A DNA stretch of 64,000 bases from Alcanivorax nanhaiticus (GCF_000756665.1 NZ_ARXV01000015.1:1-64000); one strand, 5' to 3'; positions 9,602 to 19,014 are shown, counted from the stretch's first letter. The notes: a model not told the origin generated them from the letters alone. Program-made: numbers and translations.

Positions 9602-10160
9602 CGAGGGCCTCTATGAAATGGCAGCCCCACCGGATTCGGCATTTGTCCGGGTGGTCAACATTACCGAAGGGCAGGTGAATGTGGAAATGGATGACTGGAG
9701 GCAGTCACTTTCTCCACGTCAGGCCGGCGATTATTTGTATCGCCCCGCAGGTAAGGCGCAGCTAACCGTTGAGGGCAAACCTTTCGAATTCGAGTTTGCG
9801 GCGCGCTCGGTACAAACGTTGGTGTTTGATGGTGCCGCATTGGTGGCGCATCAAGATATCTATTTCAATAATCGACTGAAAGCCTTGTTGGTGATGTACA
9901 ACCTCTCGGATCAGCCCGCCACCTTGCAGACCCTCAATGGGGCGGTGAGTGTGATTGGTCCATTGCTGGCAGGTAGTAGTGGCGAACGAGAAATCAATGG
10001 GGTCAAGGTGGCGCTGAAGGTGGCGCTGGATAGCGGTGCCGAATTGCCACTGGATGAGGTGGTGCTGCAGCGTGGCCGTATCTATACCGTGCTGGTCACG
10101 CCGGGAAACGGAGGCGTGCAGGCCCGCCTGGAGGAAAGTCATGTGGCAACGACGCCTTGA
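9534..10160 (+). CDS. algF: Alginate O-acetylation protein AlgF
   Basis: Periplasmic adaptor needed for alginate O-acetylation, thought to bridge AlgJ and AlgX. It has no known catalytic motif. A cleavable signal peptide (MRAWIATLVMLLSLPVWA) precedes a beta-rich protein of 208 residues, against 216 in Pseudomonas AlgF. The family pattern is visible in FVRVVNITEG and in the LVMYNLSDQPATLQTLNG segment. It begins 68 bases inside algJ, a longer overlap than elsewhere in the operon, and runs 20 bases into algX. Confidence 0.92.
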   Translation: MRAWIATLVMLLSLPVWAAQDGNEGLYEMAAPPDSAFVRVVNITEGQVNVEMDDWRQSLSPRQAGDYLYRPAGKAQLTVEGKPFEFEFAARSVQTLVFDGAALVAHQDIYFNNRLKALLVMYNLSDQPATLQTLNGAVSVIGPLLAGSSGEREINGVKVALKVALDSGAELPLDEVVLQRGRIYTVLVTPGNGGVQARLEESHVATTP

Positions 10161-11604
10161 TATGATCCGCTCCGTTGCGGCCTGTCTGCTGCTGGCGGTG
10201 GGGAGTGTCGCGTTTGCGGCAGGCCTGACGGAAACCAGCGAGACCAGCGGGGATGAGGGTCAGCAAGAGTCGCGGGTCATGAAGGGGGCCTTTTTGCAGC
10301 CGCCCTTCACCTGTGCGGCGCTGTCTGATCCGGCGACCTACGCGGAAGGGGCGATGACTGCCATGCGGGAATTGATCGCCGGCAAACCCTTCTGGTTTTT
10401 TCGCACCGAGGTGGATTTGCAGGAATCCTTCCCGATGGACGAGGCGGCTCAACAGGCATTTGCTGAACTGGTAGATCGGTTGGCGCAACGCGGTGTGCGA
10501 CTGGTGGTGATGCCACAGCCCACCCGAGGGCTGATGCATGCGGAAGAATTGGTCTCGCCCTGGCGTGCGCGTTATTCGCTGGCCGCAGCGCGTCGCTCAT
10601 TTCTCGACAAGGCGCAGTTGTTACGAGCCTTGGGTGCCGCTGTGGCGGATATGGAGCCGGTGTTGCGGGGCGAGCATGAGCAGGAATATTTCTTTCGTCG
10701 TGATCACCACTGGACACCCTATGGTGCCCAGGTCAGTGCCCGGCAGGTGGCTGAAGTGATGCTGGCGGAACCGGGCATCAATGAAATCCCGGAAGTCAGC
10801 TATCAGACCCACCCGGATATCCTGTTGCGAAAAATGGGTACGCTAAATGCGGCGGTTGCCATGGTGTGTGGCAATTCCTACGGTTTCCAATGGGTCCGGG
10901 GCAGCATTACCGTTCCGGAAGAAGGTACCGATAGTGCCGACGCCCTGTTTGGCGATGTGGCGGCGCCGGCCATTGCGCTGGTTGGCACCAGTAACTCGGA
11001 TAATCGCGACGACCGTTACAAGAACTACAACTTTCATGGCTTCCTGCAGCAATACCTGAGTCGCGATGTGGTGAACTTTGCCATGACCGGTGGCGGGGCG
11101 ACCGGGTCATTGCAGGACTTGCTGCTATCGGAGGCCTTTCAGAGTGGTCAGTTCCGTTACCTGATCTGGGAGCTGCCGGTGAACTACCCACTGGAAGAAC
11201 AGGAGGTATGGCGGCAACTATTGCCGGCGGCGTCCGGGGGCTGCAGTAACCGGGCTTTGCTGGCCAGTCAGGCCACCACCGTTCCTGTGTCGGCGGTGGA
11301 TGATCGTATCGAGGTGCTTGCCAATGCCGGTGAGCGACGCCGATTGACGGCAGGCAAGCCGCACCTTTTGCTCGAGATGAATTACTCGGACAGCAACTTC
11401 AAGGATTTCTATGTGCTGGCTTATTACGATGATGGTCAGCGGGAAAAGATCCGCATCCGTCGTCCGGCACGGCTGGATACCGGGCGCTTCCTGCTGCGCC
11501 TGGATCCACCGAGTCGGCACGGCAATTTACTCTCGGTGTTGCTGGAGTTCGAACAGCCACAGCCGGTGGCGATGACGGTGGAGACCGCATTGTGCGATTA
11601 CTGA
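10141..11604 (+). CDS. algX: Alginate biosynthesis protein AlgX (acetyltransferase with C-terminal carbohydrate-binding domain)
   Basis: Terminal periplasmic acetyltransferase that transfers acetyl groups to the polymer. A signal peptide spans roughly residues 1-27. The SGNH-like domain carries RDHHWTPYG (Asp188, His190) and VGTSNS (Ser284/286), in the same order as the D174/H176/S269 triad of Pseudomonas AlgX. The C-terminal part, from about residue 370, is the beta-rich binding module. Length 487 residues against 474. The ATG at 10141 has GGAGGA five bases upstream and overlaps algF by 20 bases; an ATG at 10162 is a possible alternative. The paralogues algJ and algX flank algF. Confidence 0.93.
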   Translation: MWQRRLDMIRSVAACLLLAVGSVAFAAGLTETSETSGDEGQQESRVMKGAFLQPPFTCAALSDPATYAEGAMTAMRELIAGKPFWFFRTEVDLQESFPMDEAAQQAFAELVDRLAQRGVRLVVMPQPTRGLMHAEELVSPWRARYSLAAARRSFLDKAQLLRALGAAVADMEPVLRGEHEQEYFFRRDHHWTPYGAQVSARQVAEVMLAEPGINEIPEVSYQTHPDILLRKMGTLNAAVAMVCGNSYGFQWVRGSITVPEEGTDSADALFGDVAAPAIALVGTSNSDNRDDRYKNYNFHGFLQQYLSRDVVNFAMTGGGATGSLQDLLLSEAFQSGQFRYLIWELPVNYPLEEQEVWRQLLPAASGGCSNRALLASQATTVPVSAVDDRIEVLANAGERRRLTAGKPHLLLEMNYSDSNFKDFYVLAYYDDGQREKIRIRRPARLDTGRFLLRLDPPSRHGNLLSVLLEFEQPQPVAMTVETALCDY

Positions 11605-12665
11605 GTGGTGTGTTGTTGGGGCTGCTGGCGGGCTGTTCCCAGGCGGCCCTGGTGCCGCTGTTTGATACTCAGCGCTTGCCAGACGCCGAGCCGGACGCCA
11701 CTGCGCTGCGGCGCTGTCAGGCCATGGCCACAGGTTACCCTCCTTACTCCGGTGCGCTGGCAATGGGCAGCAAATATGACCAGTCTCAGTCCAGCAAGGA
11801 TGAGCTGGATGAAAAGGCCGCCAGGCAATATCAGCAGCAGGTGGCAGAGATCTATGGGTATCTGGCCTTTCTTGGCCAGATCGGCGAATACATGCGCAGC
11901 GAACGCCCGGCCATACGCGCGGCGGCTCAGGCGTGCTTTGCTGAGGCGTTGGCTCCCTGGGCCGAAGCCATGGCACTGACCCAGACGGGGGCCAGCAAGC
12001 AAGGGGAGGCGGTGCGTAAATGGTTTCTGGCGGCACTGGCCACCAACATGATGAAGGCGCGCGCGCTGACGGGTTGGGAGCTGGATGCTGAACAGCGCCG
12101 CTGGGTTGCCGCGCTGGCGGATCGGGTGCAGGCCCATGCGACGCCACGACGTCAACGTATGGATTTGTACAACAACCATGATTACTGGTCGTCATGGGCG
12201 GTGATGGCGGCGGCACTGGTGCTGGATGATCCAGAGCGGCTGGCATGGGCCGAGCAAGGCTACTGGTTGGCCATTAGTCAGATTACCCCGGGCACTAAGG
12301 GGGGTGTCTATTTGCCTCTGGAAGCCGCTCGGGGGAAACGGGCAGAAGAGTACCATGCCTTTGCGTTGACCCCATTGGTGTTGATGGCGGAAGCCGGCTG
12401 CCGCAACGGGTTGCCGCTTTATGACGGGCGTGGCGAGTCGCTGCATGCACTGGCGGAGCAGGTGGTGCATTTCTGGAAGCGCGACGGGAAAGGGGTCCGT
12501 TTCAAGCAGAAGCAGGTCGATATTGATGATCACAAGATGGCGTGGTGGCCAGTCTATGCGCATCGGTTTGCGGATCGCCTGCCTCTACCCAAGGCAGAGG
12601 CAGAGCGCTTCGGCTCCCGCTTTACCGGAGGCTCACTAACGGGATTGTGGGTAGCGCCTCGGTAA
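11592..12665 (+). CDS. algL: Alginate lyase family protein AlgL, with altered active-site residues
   Basis: AlgL-type lyase, normally a periplasmic enzyme that clears misdirected alginate by beta-elimination. The family motif NNHSYW appears as NNHDYW (194-199), keeping Asn195 and His196. In Pseudomonas AlgL and Sphingomonas A1-III a catalytic Arg is followed seven residues later by a catalytic Tyr. Here Arg250 is followed by Phe257 (KRAEEYHAFAL), so the Tyr seems lost, although Tyr254 is nearby. The N terminus reads LLAGC, a good lipobox with Cys15, suggesting a membrane-anchored form. The start is GTG, 13 bases inside algX. The 3' end overlaps the convergent algG-like gene by 44 bases. Confidence 0.9.
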   Translation: MRLLSGVLLGLLAGCSQAALVPLFDTQRLPDAEPDATALRRCQAMATGYPPYSGALAMGSKYDQSQSSKDELDEKAARQYQQQVAEIYGYLAFLGQIGEYMRSERPAIRAAAQACFAEALAPWAEAMALTQTGASKQGEAVRKWFLAALATNMMKARALTGWELDAEQRRWVAALADRVQAHATPRRQRMDLYNNHDYWSSWAVMAAALVLDDPERLAWAEQGYWLAISQITPGTKGGVYLPLEAARGKRAEEYHAFALTPLVLMAEAGCRNGLPLYDGRGESLHALAEQVVHFWKRDGKGVRFKQKQVDIDDHKMAWWPVYAHRFADRLPLPKAEAERFGSRFTGGSLTGLWVAPR

Positions 12666-13917
12666 ATTCGATGGCGACGGTTTGCCCTCGCAATAACAGT
12701 GGCAGTAAATCCGCTTCCCTTGCCGCCAGGTTGCCGGCCAGATATTTGCCCTGATTGCTGTTATGGCGAAGGCTGACTCCGTTCAGGACCAGTTCGCCTT
12801 CGCCGCTCGTCTGTAATGCCGCCAAGTGGTTGTGGTGAAGTTTGAGCTGGGAAAAGGTGCCGCTAATGCGTTGTTGGGATTCGGCCTGGATGGCAATGGC
12901 GTAGCGCTGGTTGGTGGAAATGTCGGCTTGATCAAGGGTGACCTTCATGCTGCCGTCCAGACGTAACCCGTCGCTGCCATTACCCTGCAAAGTCAGAGCT
13001 TCCAGGGTTGTGGATTGCTCGCCCCTGTTCGCCTTGATCTGAGTGCCATATTCAAGATTGTTGCGGCTCTGCAAATGGCTGATGTGGACCTGGCCGGTGT
13101 GATTCTCCAGCAGTATCCCGCTACCTTGATTATCCCTGACATCAACGTCCGACATGACCAGCGAGGCGTTGCCTTCGGCACGCAGGCCGTGCCCTGCGGA
13201 GCGGTAGATTCGCAGCTGCTCAATGCGTGCCGGGCTGTACTGCAGCACGACTCCCTGTTCCCGGCTGTCGCTGATCGACAAATCATTGATTTGTACGCGG
13301 CTGCCTGGTTCTGCATCGACTCCCCGGTACAGGTTCTCAAGCAGACTATTGGCAAGATACAGCTGCGCGGCCGGGGCCCCGCTCTGGTAGCGATGGCGCG
13401 CCACACTGATGCCATTGGCGCGGTAATCAGCGCGCCCCAGCCCGGTCAGAGTGCTGTCCTGAATGCGGGTGATGGAACCTCCCCAGCCGTGAATAAAGCC
13501 GCTGCTCTGATTGCCATTACTGGCAAGACGGCTATTGGTGATGACGAGCTCGCCGCGGTTGATCAGGCAGCCGCCGTGACGTCCCTCAATAAACAGGTCG
13601 TCATTTGTCAGGTTCAGTCGGGTGCCAGGGCCGATGACCAGTGGGTAATGCAAGACCCAGCCTGATTCTGTGCGGTTTAGCGCACGGTGATCCAGCTGGC
13701 GGGCCAGCTTGGCAAGGTCGTAGTCGCCTCCATTGAGAACAATGGCCTGTGGGTGGCCGTGCTGGTAGCGGGCGATCTGGCGAAACAGGCCGTTGGCCGC
13801 AAAGGTTTCCAGCGGCCAGTTGCTGGCTTCATCGGCGTAGATCGGCGTTAGCCTGACCCCTGCAATGCTAGTCTGGCAAAACAGGGATAGTAGAAGAAGC
13901 GCAAGGATCGTTCTCAT
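12622..13917 (-). CDS. AlgG-like right-handed beta-helix periplasmic protein without DPHD motif
   Basis: A secreted parallel beta-helix protein in the place expected for the mannuronan C5-epimerase AlgG. The signal peptide is MRTILALLLLSLFCQTSIA. The body is a run of short beta-helix coils (repeated N-S/L-x-I-x-x-S and D-N-x-G-S-G-I-x-L units). The segment FIHGWGGSITRIQDS followed by a Gly-Ile-Ser stretch resembles AlgG. It has 431 residues against about 540 for AlgG, and no DPHD catalytic motif. It could be a degenerate epimerase that still guides the polymer, or a different carbohydrate-binding helix protein. Its ATG follows the manB stop directly, with AGGAG upstream. Confidence 0.8.
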   Translation of the reverse strand: MRTILALLLLSLFCQTSIAGVRLTPIYADEASNWPLETFAANGLFRQIARYQHGHPQAIVLNGGDYDLAKLARQLDHRALNRTESGWVLHYPLVIGPGTRLNLTNDDLFIEGRHGGCLINRGELVITNSRLASNGNQSSGFIHGWGGSITRIQDSTLTGLGRADYRANGISVARHRYQSGAPAAQLYLANSLLENLYRGVDAEPGSRVQINDLSISDSREQGVVLQYSPARIEQLRIYRSAGHGLRAEGNASLVMSDVDVRDNQGSGILLENHTGQVHISHLQSRNNLEYGTQIKANRGEQSTTLEALTLQGNGSDGLRLDGSMKVTLDQADISTNQRYAIAIQAESQQRISGTFSQLKLHHNHLAALQTSGEGELVLNGVSLRHNSNQGKYLAGNLAAREADLLPLLLRGQTVAIEFTEALPTIPLVSLR

Positions 13918-15282
13918 TCAGGCACTCCTCAGCAGGCTGCTCAGTTCCCGGGTCTTGCTGGCCAGCAGCTCCGGATTGGAGCGGGTTTCCACATTGAGTC
14001 TGACTAGGGGTTCGGTATTGGAGGCGCGGACGTTGAAGCGCCAGTCACTGAACTCCAGGCTGACCCCATCGGTATCGTCCTGATTCAGGGCGATGTGGCC
14101 ATACTGGTTGAGGATTCTGCGTAACGCTTCACCGCTGTCGGGTACCGAAAAGTTGATTTCGCCGGATACCGGATAGCGCTGGGCGCGGTCGCGTACCAAT
14201 GAGGACAGGGTTTGGCCGGAATCGGCAAGCAGGCGCGACAGGTGCAGCCAGGGAAGAATGCCGGAGTCGCAGTAATGGAAATCGCGAAAATAGTGGTGGC
14301 CACTCATTTCGCCACCATAGAGGGCATTGTCCTTGCGCATGCGTTCCTTGATAAAAGCGTGGCCGGTCTTGCTCTGCAGTGGGTGGCCGCCGGCCTCCAG
14401 CACAGTATCGATGGTGCTCCAGGTCAGGCGCGGGTCGTGAATGATGGTGCTACCGGGCTGACGGGCAAGCAGAGCGTTGGCAAGCAGGCCGATGATGTAA
14501 TAGCTCTCGACGAAGTCGCCGTGTTCATCAAAAAAGAAGCAACGGTCGAAATCACCGTCAAAGGCAACACCGAGCTGGGCGCCATGTTGAATCACTGCCT
14601 GGCTGGTTTCAGCACGGTTTTCCGGCAACAGCGGATTGGGAACGCCGTTGGGGAAGGTGCCATCGGGGGTATCATGGTAGCGGTGCAGCAGAGGCCTGAT
14701 GCCGCGTTCATCAAGCGATTCCAGCAACACGTCCAGTGCCGGACCAATGGCACCATTGCCAGCGTTGCTGACCATGCAGAAGCCATCCAGAGGCTGGCAA
14801 TCCACTAACCGCAGCAGATGCTGTATATAAGGACGCTTGTCGGTCTTGCGCTGGCGGCTGCCGCGCAAGCCTGTGTCCGGAAATCGGTTGGCGAGCACCC
14901 GGTCGCGTATCTCGAACAGGCCAGTGTCACCGCTAATCGGCCGTGCCCCGCTGCGTACCAGTTTCATGCCGTTGTAATCGGCAGGGTTGTGGCTGGCGGT
15001 GATTTGTATGCCGCCGTCGGCCTGGTGATACACCGTGCCAAAGTACACTTCTTCGGTGCCGCTGAGGCCAATGTCTACCACATCGGCACCACTGCTCATG
15101 ATGCCTTCGCACAGGGCATTGCTCAGGGCTGGTGAGCTCAGGCGCATATCCGCCCCCACCACAATGCGACTGGCATTCAGCCACTCTGACATGGCCCGGC
15201 CAATGCGCCAGGCCATGTCTTCGTTCAGCTCCTCACCGATTTTGCCGCGGATATCGTAGGCCTTGAAGCAGCCGGCGCTCAT
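13918..15282 (-). CDS. manB: Phosphomannomutase (ManB/AlgC family phosphohexomutase)
   Basis: Interconverts mannose 6-phosphate and mannose 1-phosphate, supplying the AlgA guanylyltransferase with its substrate. The phosphoserine loop is TASHNP with Ser97, the metal-binding loop is DGDFDR (Asp242, 244, 246), the sugar-specificity loop is GEMSGHH and the phosphate-binding loop is RASNTEPLVR. The 454 residues and YDIRGK start fit the CpsG/ManB subgroup as well as AlgC. It overlaps algA by four bases (ATGA) and its stop abuts the algG-like start, so the three genes form a minus-strand operon. In Pseudomonas algC lies outside the alginate cluster. Confidence 0.93.
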   Translation of the reverse strand: MSAGCFKAYDIRGKIGEELNEDMAWRIGRAMSEWLNASRIVVGADMRLSSPALSNALCEGIMSSGADVVDIGLSGTEEVYFGTVYHQADGGIQITASHNPADYNGMKLVRSGARPISGDTGLFEIRDRVLANRFPDTGLRGSRQRKTDKRPYIQHLLRLVDCQPLDGFCMVSNAGNGAIGPALDVLLESLDERGIRPLLHRYHDTPDGTFPNGVPNPLLPENRAETSQAVIQHGAQLGVAFDGDFDRCFFFDEHGDFVESYYIIGLLANALLARQPGSTIIHDPRLTWSTIDTVLEAGGHPLQSKTGHAFIKERMRKDNALYGGEMSGHHYFRDFHYCDSGILPWLHLSRLLADSGQTLSSLVRDRAQRYPVSGEINFSVPDSGEALRRILNQYGHIALNQDDTDGVSLEFSDWRFNVRASNTEPLVRLNVETRSNPELLASKTRELSSLLRSA

Positions 15283-16712
15283 GGCAATTGCGCCACTTTC
15301 TCAGCGGCGTCCTCACGGTGGTAGCGGTCGCTGATGCGGATGATGTCATCCTCGCCCAGATAGGTGCCGGATTGCACTTCGATCAATTCCAGCGGGATGC
15401 GGCCCGGATTTTCCAGCGAATGCACCTCGCCGATGGGAATAAAGGTGGACTGGTTTTCGGCAACAAGGAATGTCTTTTGACCGCAGGTGACCTTGGCCGT
15501 GCCTGAAACCACAATCCAGTGCTCGGCGCGATGGTGGTGCATCTGAACGGAGAGCTGCTCGCCGGGCTTTACGGTGATGTGCTTCACCTGATATCGATTG
15601 CCCTTGTCGACAGAGTCGTATTTCCCCCACGGGCGGTGCACCAGGCGGTGATCTTCCGTCTCGGGGCGTTTGCGGGCCTTGAGCTGGTCCGTTACCCGCT
15701 TGACCTCCTGGGCCTGGCTTTTATGGGCAACAAGGATGGCATCCGGGGTGTCGACCACGACCAGGTCTTCCACCCCCAGCAGAGCAACCAGGCGAGAATC
15801 GCTCATGGCAAGGTTGTTATTGCTGTTGTGGGCGATCACGTCCCCACGCAGGTGGTTGCCTTCGGCGTCCTTGTCCAGGTGATCCCACAGGGATTCCCAG
15901 GAGCCGAGATCATTCCAGAACAGCTGAACCGGAACCACTGCGCCGTCCTGGGTGCCTTCCATGATGGCGTAATCGATGGATAGATCCTCGCAACGGCTGA
16001 AACTGGCTTCTTCAAGACGAATGAAATCCAGATCGGCTTCCCCCTGGAGCAGGGCATGGGTGCAATGCGCCAGCATCTGGGGGTGGTGTTCACGCAATTC
16101 GTGCAGGTACCGCTCGGCACGGAACAGGAACATGCCGCTGTTCCAGAGATAAGTGCCGGCATCGAGAAACTGCTGTGCAGTCGCCGCATCCGGTTTTTCC
16201 ACGAAACGCTCGATCAGGTGATGATCGCCACGGGCTTCCCCCATACATATATAGCCATAACCGGTTTCAGGGCGGCTGGGCTGGATGCCGAAAGTAACCA
16301 GTAGGCCGCTCTCTGCCGCCTGATAGCCCGATTCGATGGCGGCTTCCAGTGCTTCGGGATTGCGGATGGCGTGATCTGCGGGGCAGATGAAGATCTTGGC
16401 ATTGGTGTCACGCTGGCGAGCCTGTAAGGCCGCCAGTGCTACAGCAGGGGCGGTATTGCGGCCGCAGGGCTCGAGCAGGATATCCGCTTCAATGCCGATA
16501 TCATTGAGTTGTTCAGCCACCAGGAAGCGGTGTTCCTGATTGCACACCACAATTGGGCGCACGGCGCGCAGCTCTGCGGGCAGCCGCAGCAGCGTGGCCT
16601 GCAGCATGCTGTACTCGCCGTTAAGGCGCAGTAGCTGCTTTGGATAATGGGAGCGAGACAAAGGCCACAGGCGAGAGCCATTGCCGCCGGCAATAATGAC
16701 TGGAATCAGCAT
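15279..16712 (-). CDS. algA: Mannose-1-phosphate guanylyltransferase / mannose-6-phosphate isomerase AlgA
   Basis: Bifunctional cytoplasmic enzyme: it isomerises fructose 6-phosphate to mannose 6-phosphate and makes GDP-mannose from mannose 1-phosphate and GTP. The N-terminal nucleotidyltransferase domain has GGNGSRLWPLSR (9-20), the YPKQ signature and FVEKPD. The C-terminal cupin-type isomerase domain has QMHHHRAEHW and the Zn-binding pattern that follows. Length 477 residues, near the 481 of Pseudomonas AlgA. A GGAAGGG ribosome-binding site precedes the ATG. It leads the minus-strand operon algA-manB-algG-like and is transcribed away from the S10 operon. Confidence 0.96.
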   Translation of the reverse strand: MLIPVIIAGGNGSRLWPLSRSHYPKQLLRLNGEYSMLQATLLRLPAELRAVRPIVVCNQEHRFLVAEQLNDIGIEADILLEPCGRNTAPAVALAALQARQRDTNAKIFICPADHAIRNPEALEAAIESGYQAAESGLLVTFGIQPSRPETGYGYICMGEARGDHHLIERFVEKPDAATAQQFLDAGTYLWNSGMFLFRAERYLHELREHHPQMLAHCTHALLQGEADLDFIRLEEASFSRCEDLSIDYAIMEGTQDGAVVPVQLFWNDLGSWESLWDHLDKDAEGNHLRGDVIAHNSNNNLAMSDSRLVALLGVEDLVVVDTPDAILVAHKSQAQEVKRVTDQLKARKRPETEDHRLVHRPWGKYDSVDKGNRYQVKHITVKPGEQLSVQMHHHRAEHWIVVSGTAKVTCGQKTFLVAENQSTFIPIGEVHSLENPGRIPLELIEVQSGTYLGEDDIIRISDRYHREDAAEKVAQLP

Positions 16713-16741
16713 CAGAAATCCCTTCCTTTCTGTCCAACAAG

Positions 16742-16758
16742 CCCTGCCAATAGCAGGG
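16742..16758. repeat. Inverted repeat in the algA 5' leader
   Basis: Perfect 6-bp arms (CCCTGC and GCAGGG) around a 5-base loop, about 30 bases upstream of the algA start. It could form a small hairpin in the minus-strand leader. No function can be assigned. Confidence 0.4.
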
Positions 16759-16940
16759 AGATAAGTAATCCTTCCTCCGAACCAAACATTGCGCCGCAGT
16801 AGGTTAAGAGTGAAAGAGGCCGGTGGCAGGTTTTACGAAATTCCGCTCTGCTGGGTAGTTTGGTAACGCTACTGAGGGACTAATTGGCTAATATCTAGCC
16901 CCCTCGGATGGCTAATTTGCAGATTGATCAAAAATAGGCC

Positions 16941-16969
16941 TTGCAAAGGTGGGGAGGGGTGTCTATTAT
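16941..16969 (+). promoter_or_regulatory. Sigma-70 promoter of the S10 ribosomal operon
   Basis: A -35 box TTGCAA (16941-16946) and a -10 box TATTAT (16964-16969) are separated by exactly 17 bases. Transcription would start near 16976. There a 14-base perfect palindrome (CTGCCTTAAGGCAG, 16977-16990) begins a leader of about 135 bases before rpsJ, with a second hairpin at 16998-17015 (CCAGG/CCTGG). No other good promoter lies between algA and rpsJ. The rest of 16713-17111 shows no gene. Confidence 0.75.
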
Positions 16970-16985
16970 TCGCGCCCTGCCTTAA

Positions 16986-17423
<438 letters not shown>

Positions 17424-17468
17424 CAACGGGCGGGTTAATAACCGCGACAGGTTGTGAAGAGGTAAACA

Positions 17469-18104
17469 ATGGCGATTGGTGTGATCGGTCGAAAATGTGG
17501 CATGACTCGCGTGTTCACTGAAGAAGGTGTCAGTGTTCCTGTGACCGTCATCGAGGTGACCCCGAATCGGGTTGCTCAGGTTAAGACCGAAGAATCAGAT
17601 GGCTATCAGGCCGTGCAGGTAACGGTGGGTGAGCGCCGTGCCAGCCGTGTGACCAAGGCTCAGGCCGGTCACTTTTCCAAGGCTGGTGTCGAAGCAGGTC
17701 GTGGCGTTTGGGAATTCCGTGCTGAGGCTGGTGAGCTGCAGGCCGGTTCCGAAGTAACCGTTGAAGGTTTTGAAGCGGGTCAGATCGTTGATGTGACTGG
17801 CACCTCCAAGGGTAAGGGTTTTGCTGGCGGCGTTAAGCGCTGGAATTTCAGCACCCAGGATATGACCCACGGTAACTCCTTGTCTCACCGTGCTCCGGGT
17901 TCCATTGGTCAGAACCAGACCCCGGGCCGTGTATTCAAAGGCAAGAAGATGGCTGGCCACATGGGTGCTGAGCGCGTGACTACCCAGAATCTGGAAGTGG
18001 TGCGTGTAGACGCTGAGAAGAATCTGTTGCTGGTTAAAGGTGCGGTCCCCGGTGCTACCGGTGGTGATGTGATCGTGCGTCTGGCAGTGAAGGCGAAGGC
18101 CTGA
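17469..18104 (+). CDS. rplC: 50S ribosomal protein L3
   Basis: Large-subunit assembly-initiator protein whose loop reaches the peptidyl-transferase centre. The 211 residues begin [16 protein letters not shown] and include the extended loop with the Gln normally N5-methylated ([19 protein letters not shown]). It lies 45 bases after rpsJ with GAAGAGG upstream of the ATG. Standard second gene of the S10 operon. Confidence 0.98.
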   Translation: MAIGVIGRKCGMTRVFTEEGVSVPVTVIEVTPNRVAQVKTEESDGYQAVQVTVGERRASRVTKAQAGHFSKAGVEAGRGVWEFRAEAGELQAGSEVTVEGFEAGQIVDVTGTSKGKGFAGGVKRWNFSTQDMTHGNSLSHRAPGSIGQNQTPGRVFKGKKMAGHMGAERVTTQNLEVVRVDAEKNLLLVKGAVPGATGGDVIVRLAVKAKA

Positions 18105-18118
18105 AAGAGGAATAGAGG

Positions 18119-18721
18119 ATGAATCTCAATACTGCCTCTGGAGGTACCGTTAGCGTTTCCGAAGTCGCCTTCGGCAAGGACTTTAACGAGCCTCTGGTTC
18201 ATCAGGTTGTAACTGCGTTTCTGGCTGGCGCCCGTCAGGGTTCCAAAGCTCAGAAAAACCGTTCCGATGTGAGTGGTGGTGGTCGTAAGCCGTGGCGTCA
18301 GAAGGGCACCGGTCGTGCTCGTGCTGGCACCATTCGCAGCCCGATCTGGCGTGGCGGCGGCAAAACTTTTGCTGCTACCAACCGTGACTTCTCTCAGAAG
18401 GTGAACCGCAAGATGTATCGTGGCGCGCTGCAGTGCATCGTGTCCGAGCTGGTTCGCCAGGAGCGTCTGGTTGTTGTTGACGAGTTTACCGTTGACGCGC
18501 CCAAGACCAAAGCTGTTGCAGCCAAGCTGAAAGATCTGCAGCTGAGCAATGTGCTGATCGTGACTGATAATGTGGATGAGAACCTGTTCCTGGGTTCCCG
18601 CAATCTGCCCAAGGTGGATGTGCGCGACGCACAAGGCGTTGATCCTGTTAGCCTGATCGCTTTTGAAAAGGTGCTGATCACCGTGCCGGCTCTGAAGAAA
18701 CTTGAGGAGGCACTGGCATGA
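18119..18721 (+). CDS. rplD: 50S ribosomal protein L4
   Basis: Exit-tunnel protein with a long loop ([19 protein letters not shown], starting near residue 58). In enterobacteria free L4 represses its own operon through the S10 leader; whether the hairpins before rpsJ work this way is unknown. It has 200 residues, the usual length. The ribosome-binding site is GAGGAATAGAGG, and the gene overlaps rplW by four bases (ATGA). Confidence 0.98.
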   Translation: MNLNTASGGTVSVSEVAFGKDFNEPLVHQVVTAFLAGARQGSKAQKNRSDVSGGGRKPWRQKGTGRARAGTIRSPIWRGGGKTFAATNRDFSQKVNRKMYRGALQCIVSELVRQERLVVVDEFTVDAPKTKAVAAKLKDLQLSNVLIVTDNVDENLFLGSRNLPKVDVRDAQGVDPVSLIAFEKVLITVPALKKLEEALA

Positions 18722-19014
18722 ATCAAGAGCGTATCCTGACTGTGCTGCGTGCTCCGCACGTTTCTGAAAAAGCGACAGTTAATGCTGACGAAAATGGCAC
18801 CTTTGTATTCAAGGTGGCCAAAGATGCGAACAAGCTGGAAATCAAAAAAGCGGTTGAAGCGCTTTTTGAAGTGAAAGTTGAGTCTGTTCGTACCGCCAAT
18901 GTGAAAGGCAAGTCCAAGTTCTTTGGTCGCGTTGCTGGTAAGCGCGCTGACTGGAAGAAGGCCTATGTTTCCCTCGCGGAAGGCCAGGACATTGACTTCC
19001 TCGGCGCAGAGTAA
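18718..19014 (+). CDS. rplW: 50S ribosomal protein L23
   Basis: Protein at the tunnel exit that docks trigger factor and SRP. The 98 residues show the family features: APHVSEKAT near the N terminus, the [17 protein letters not shown] helix and [20 protein letters not shown]. It overlaps rplD by four bases and has GGAGG inside the rplD end as its ribosome-binding site. Confidence 0.98.
   Translation: MNQERILTVLRAPHVSEKATVNADENGTFVFKVAKDANKLEIKKAVEALFEVKVESVRTANVKGKSKFFGRVAGKRADWKKAYVSLAEGQDIDFLGAE

Noticed and set aside
16780..16880. AlgU-like promoter for the minus-strand algA operon
   Set aside because: A GGAATTT is present on the minus strand, but no -10 element lies at the correct spacing.
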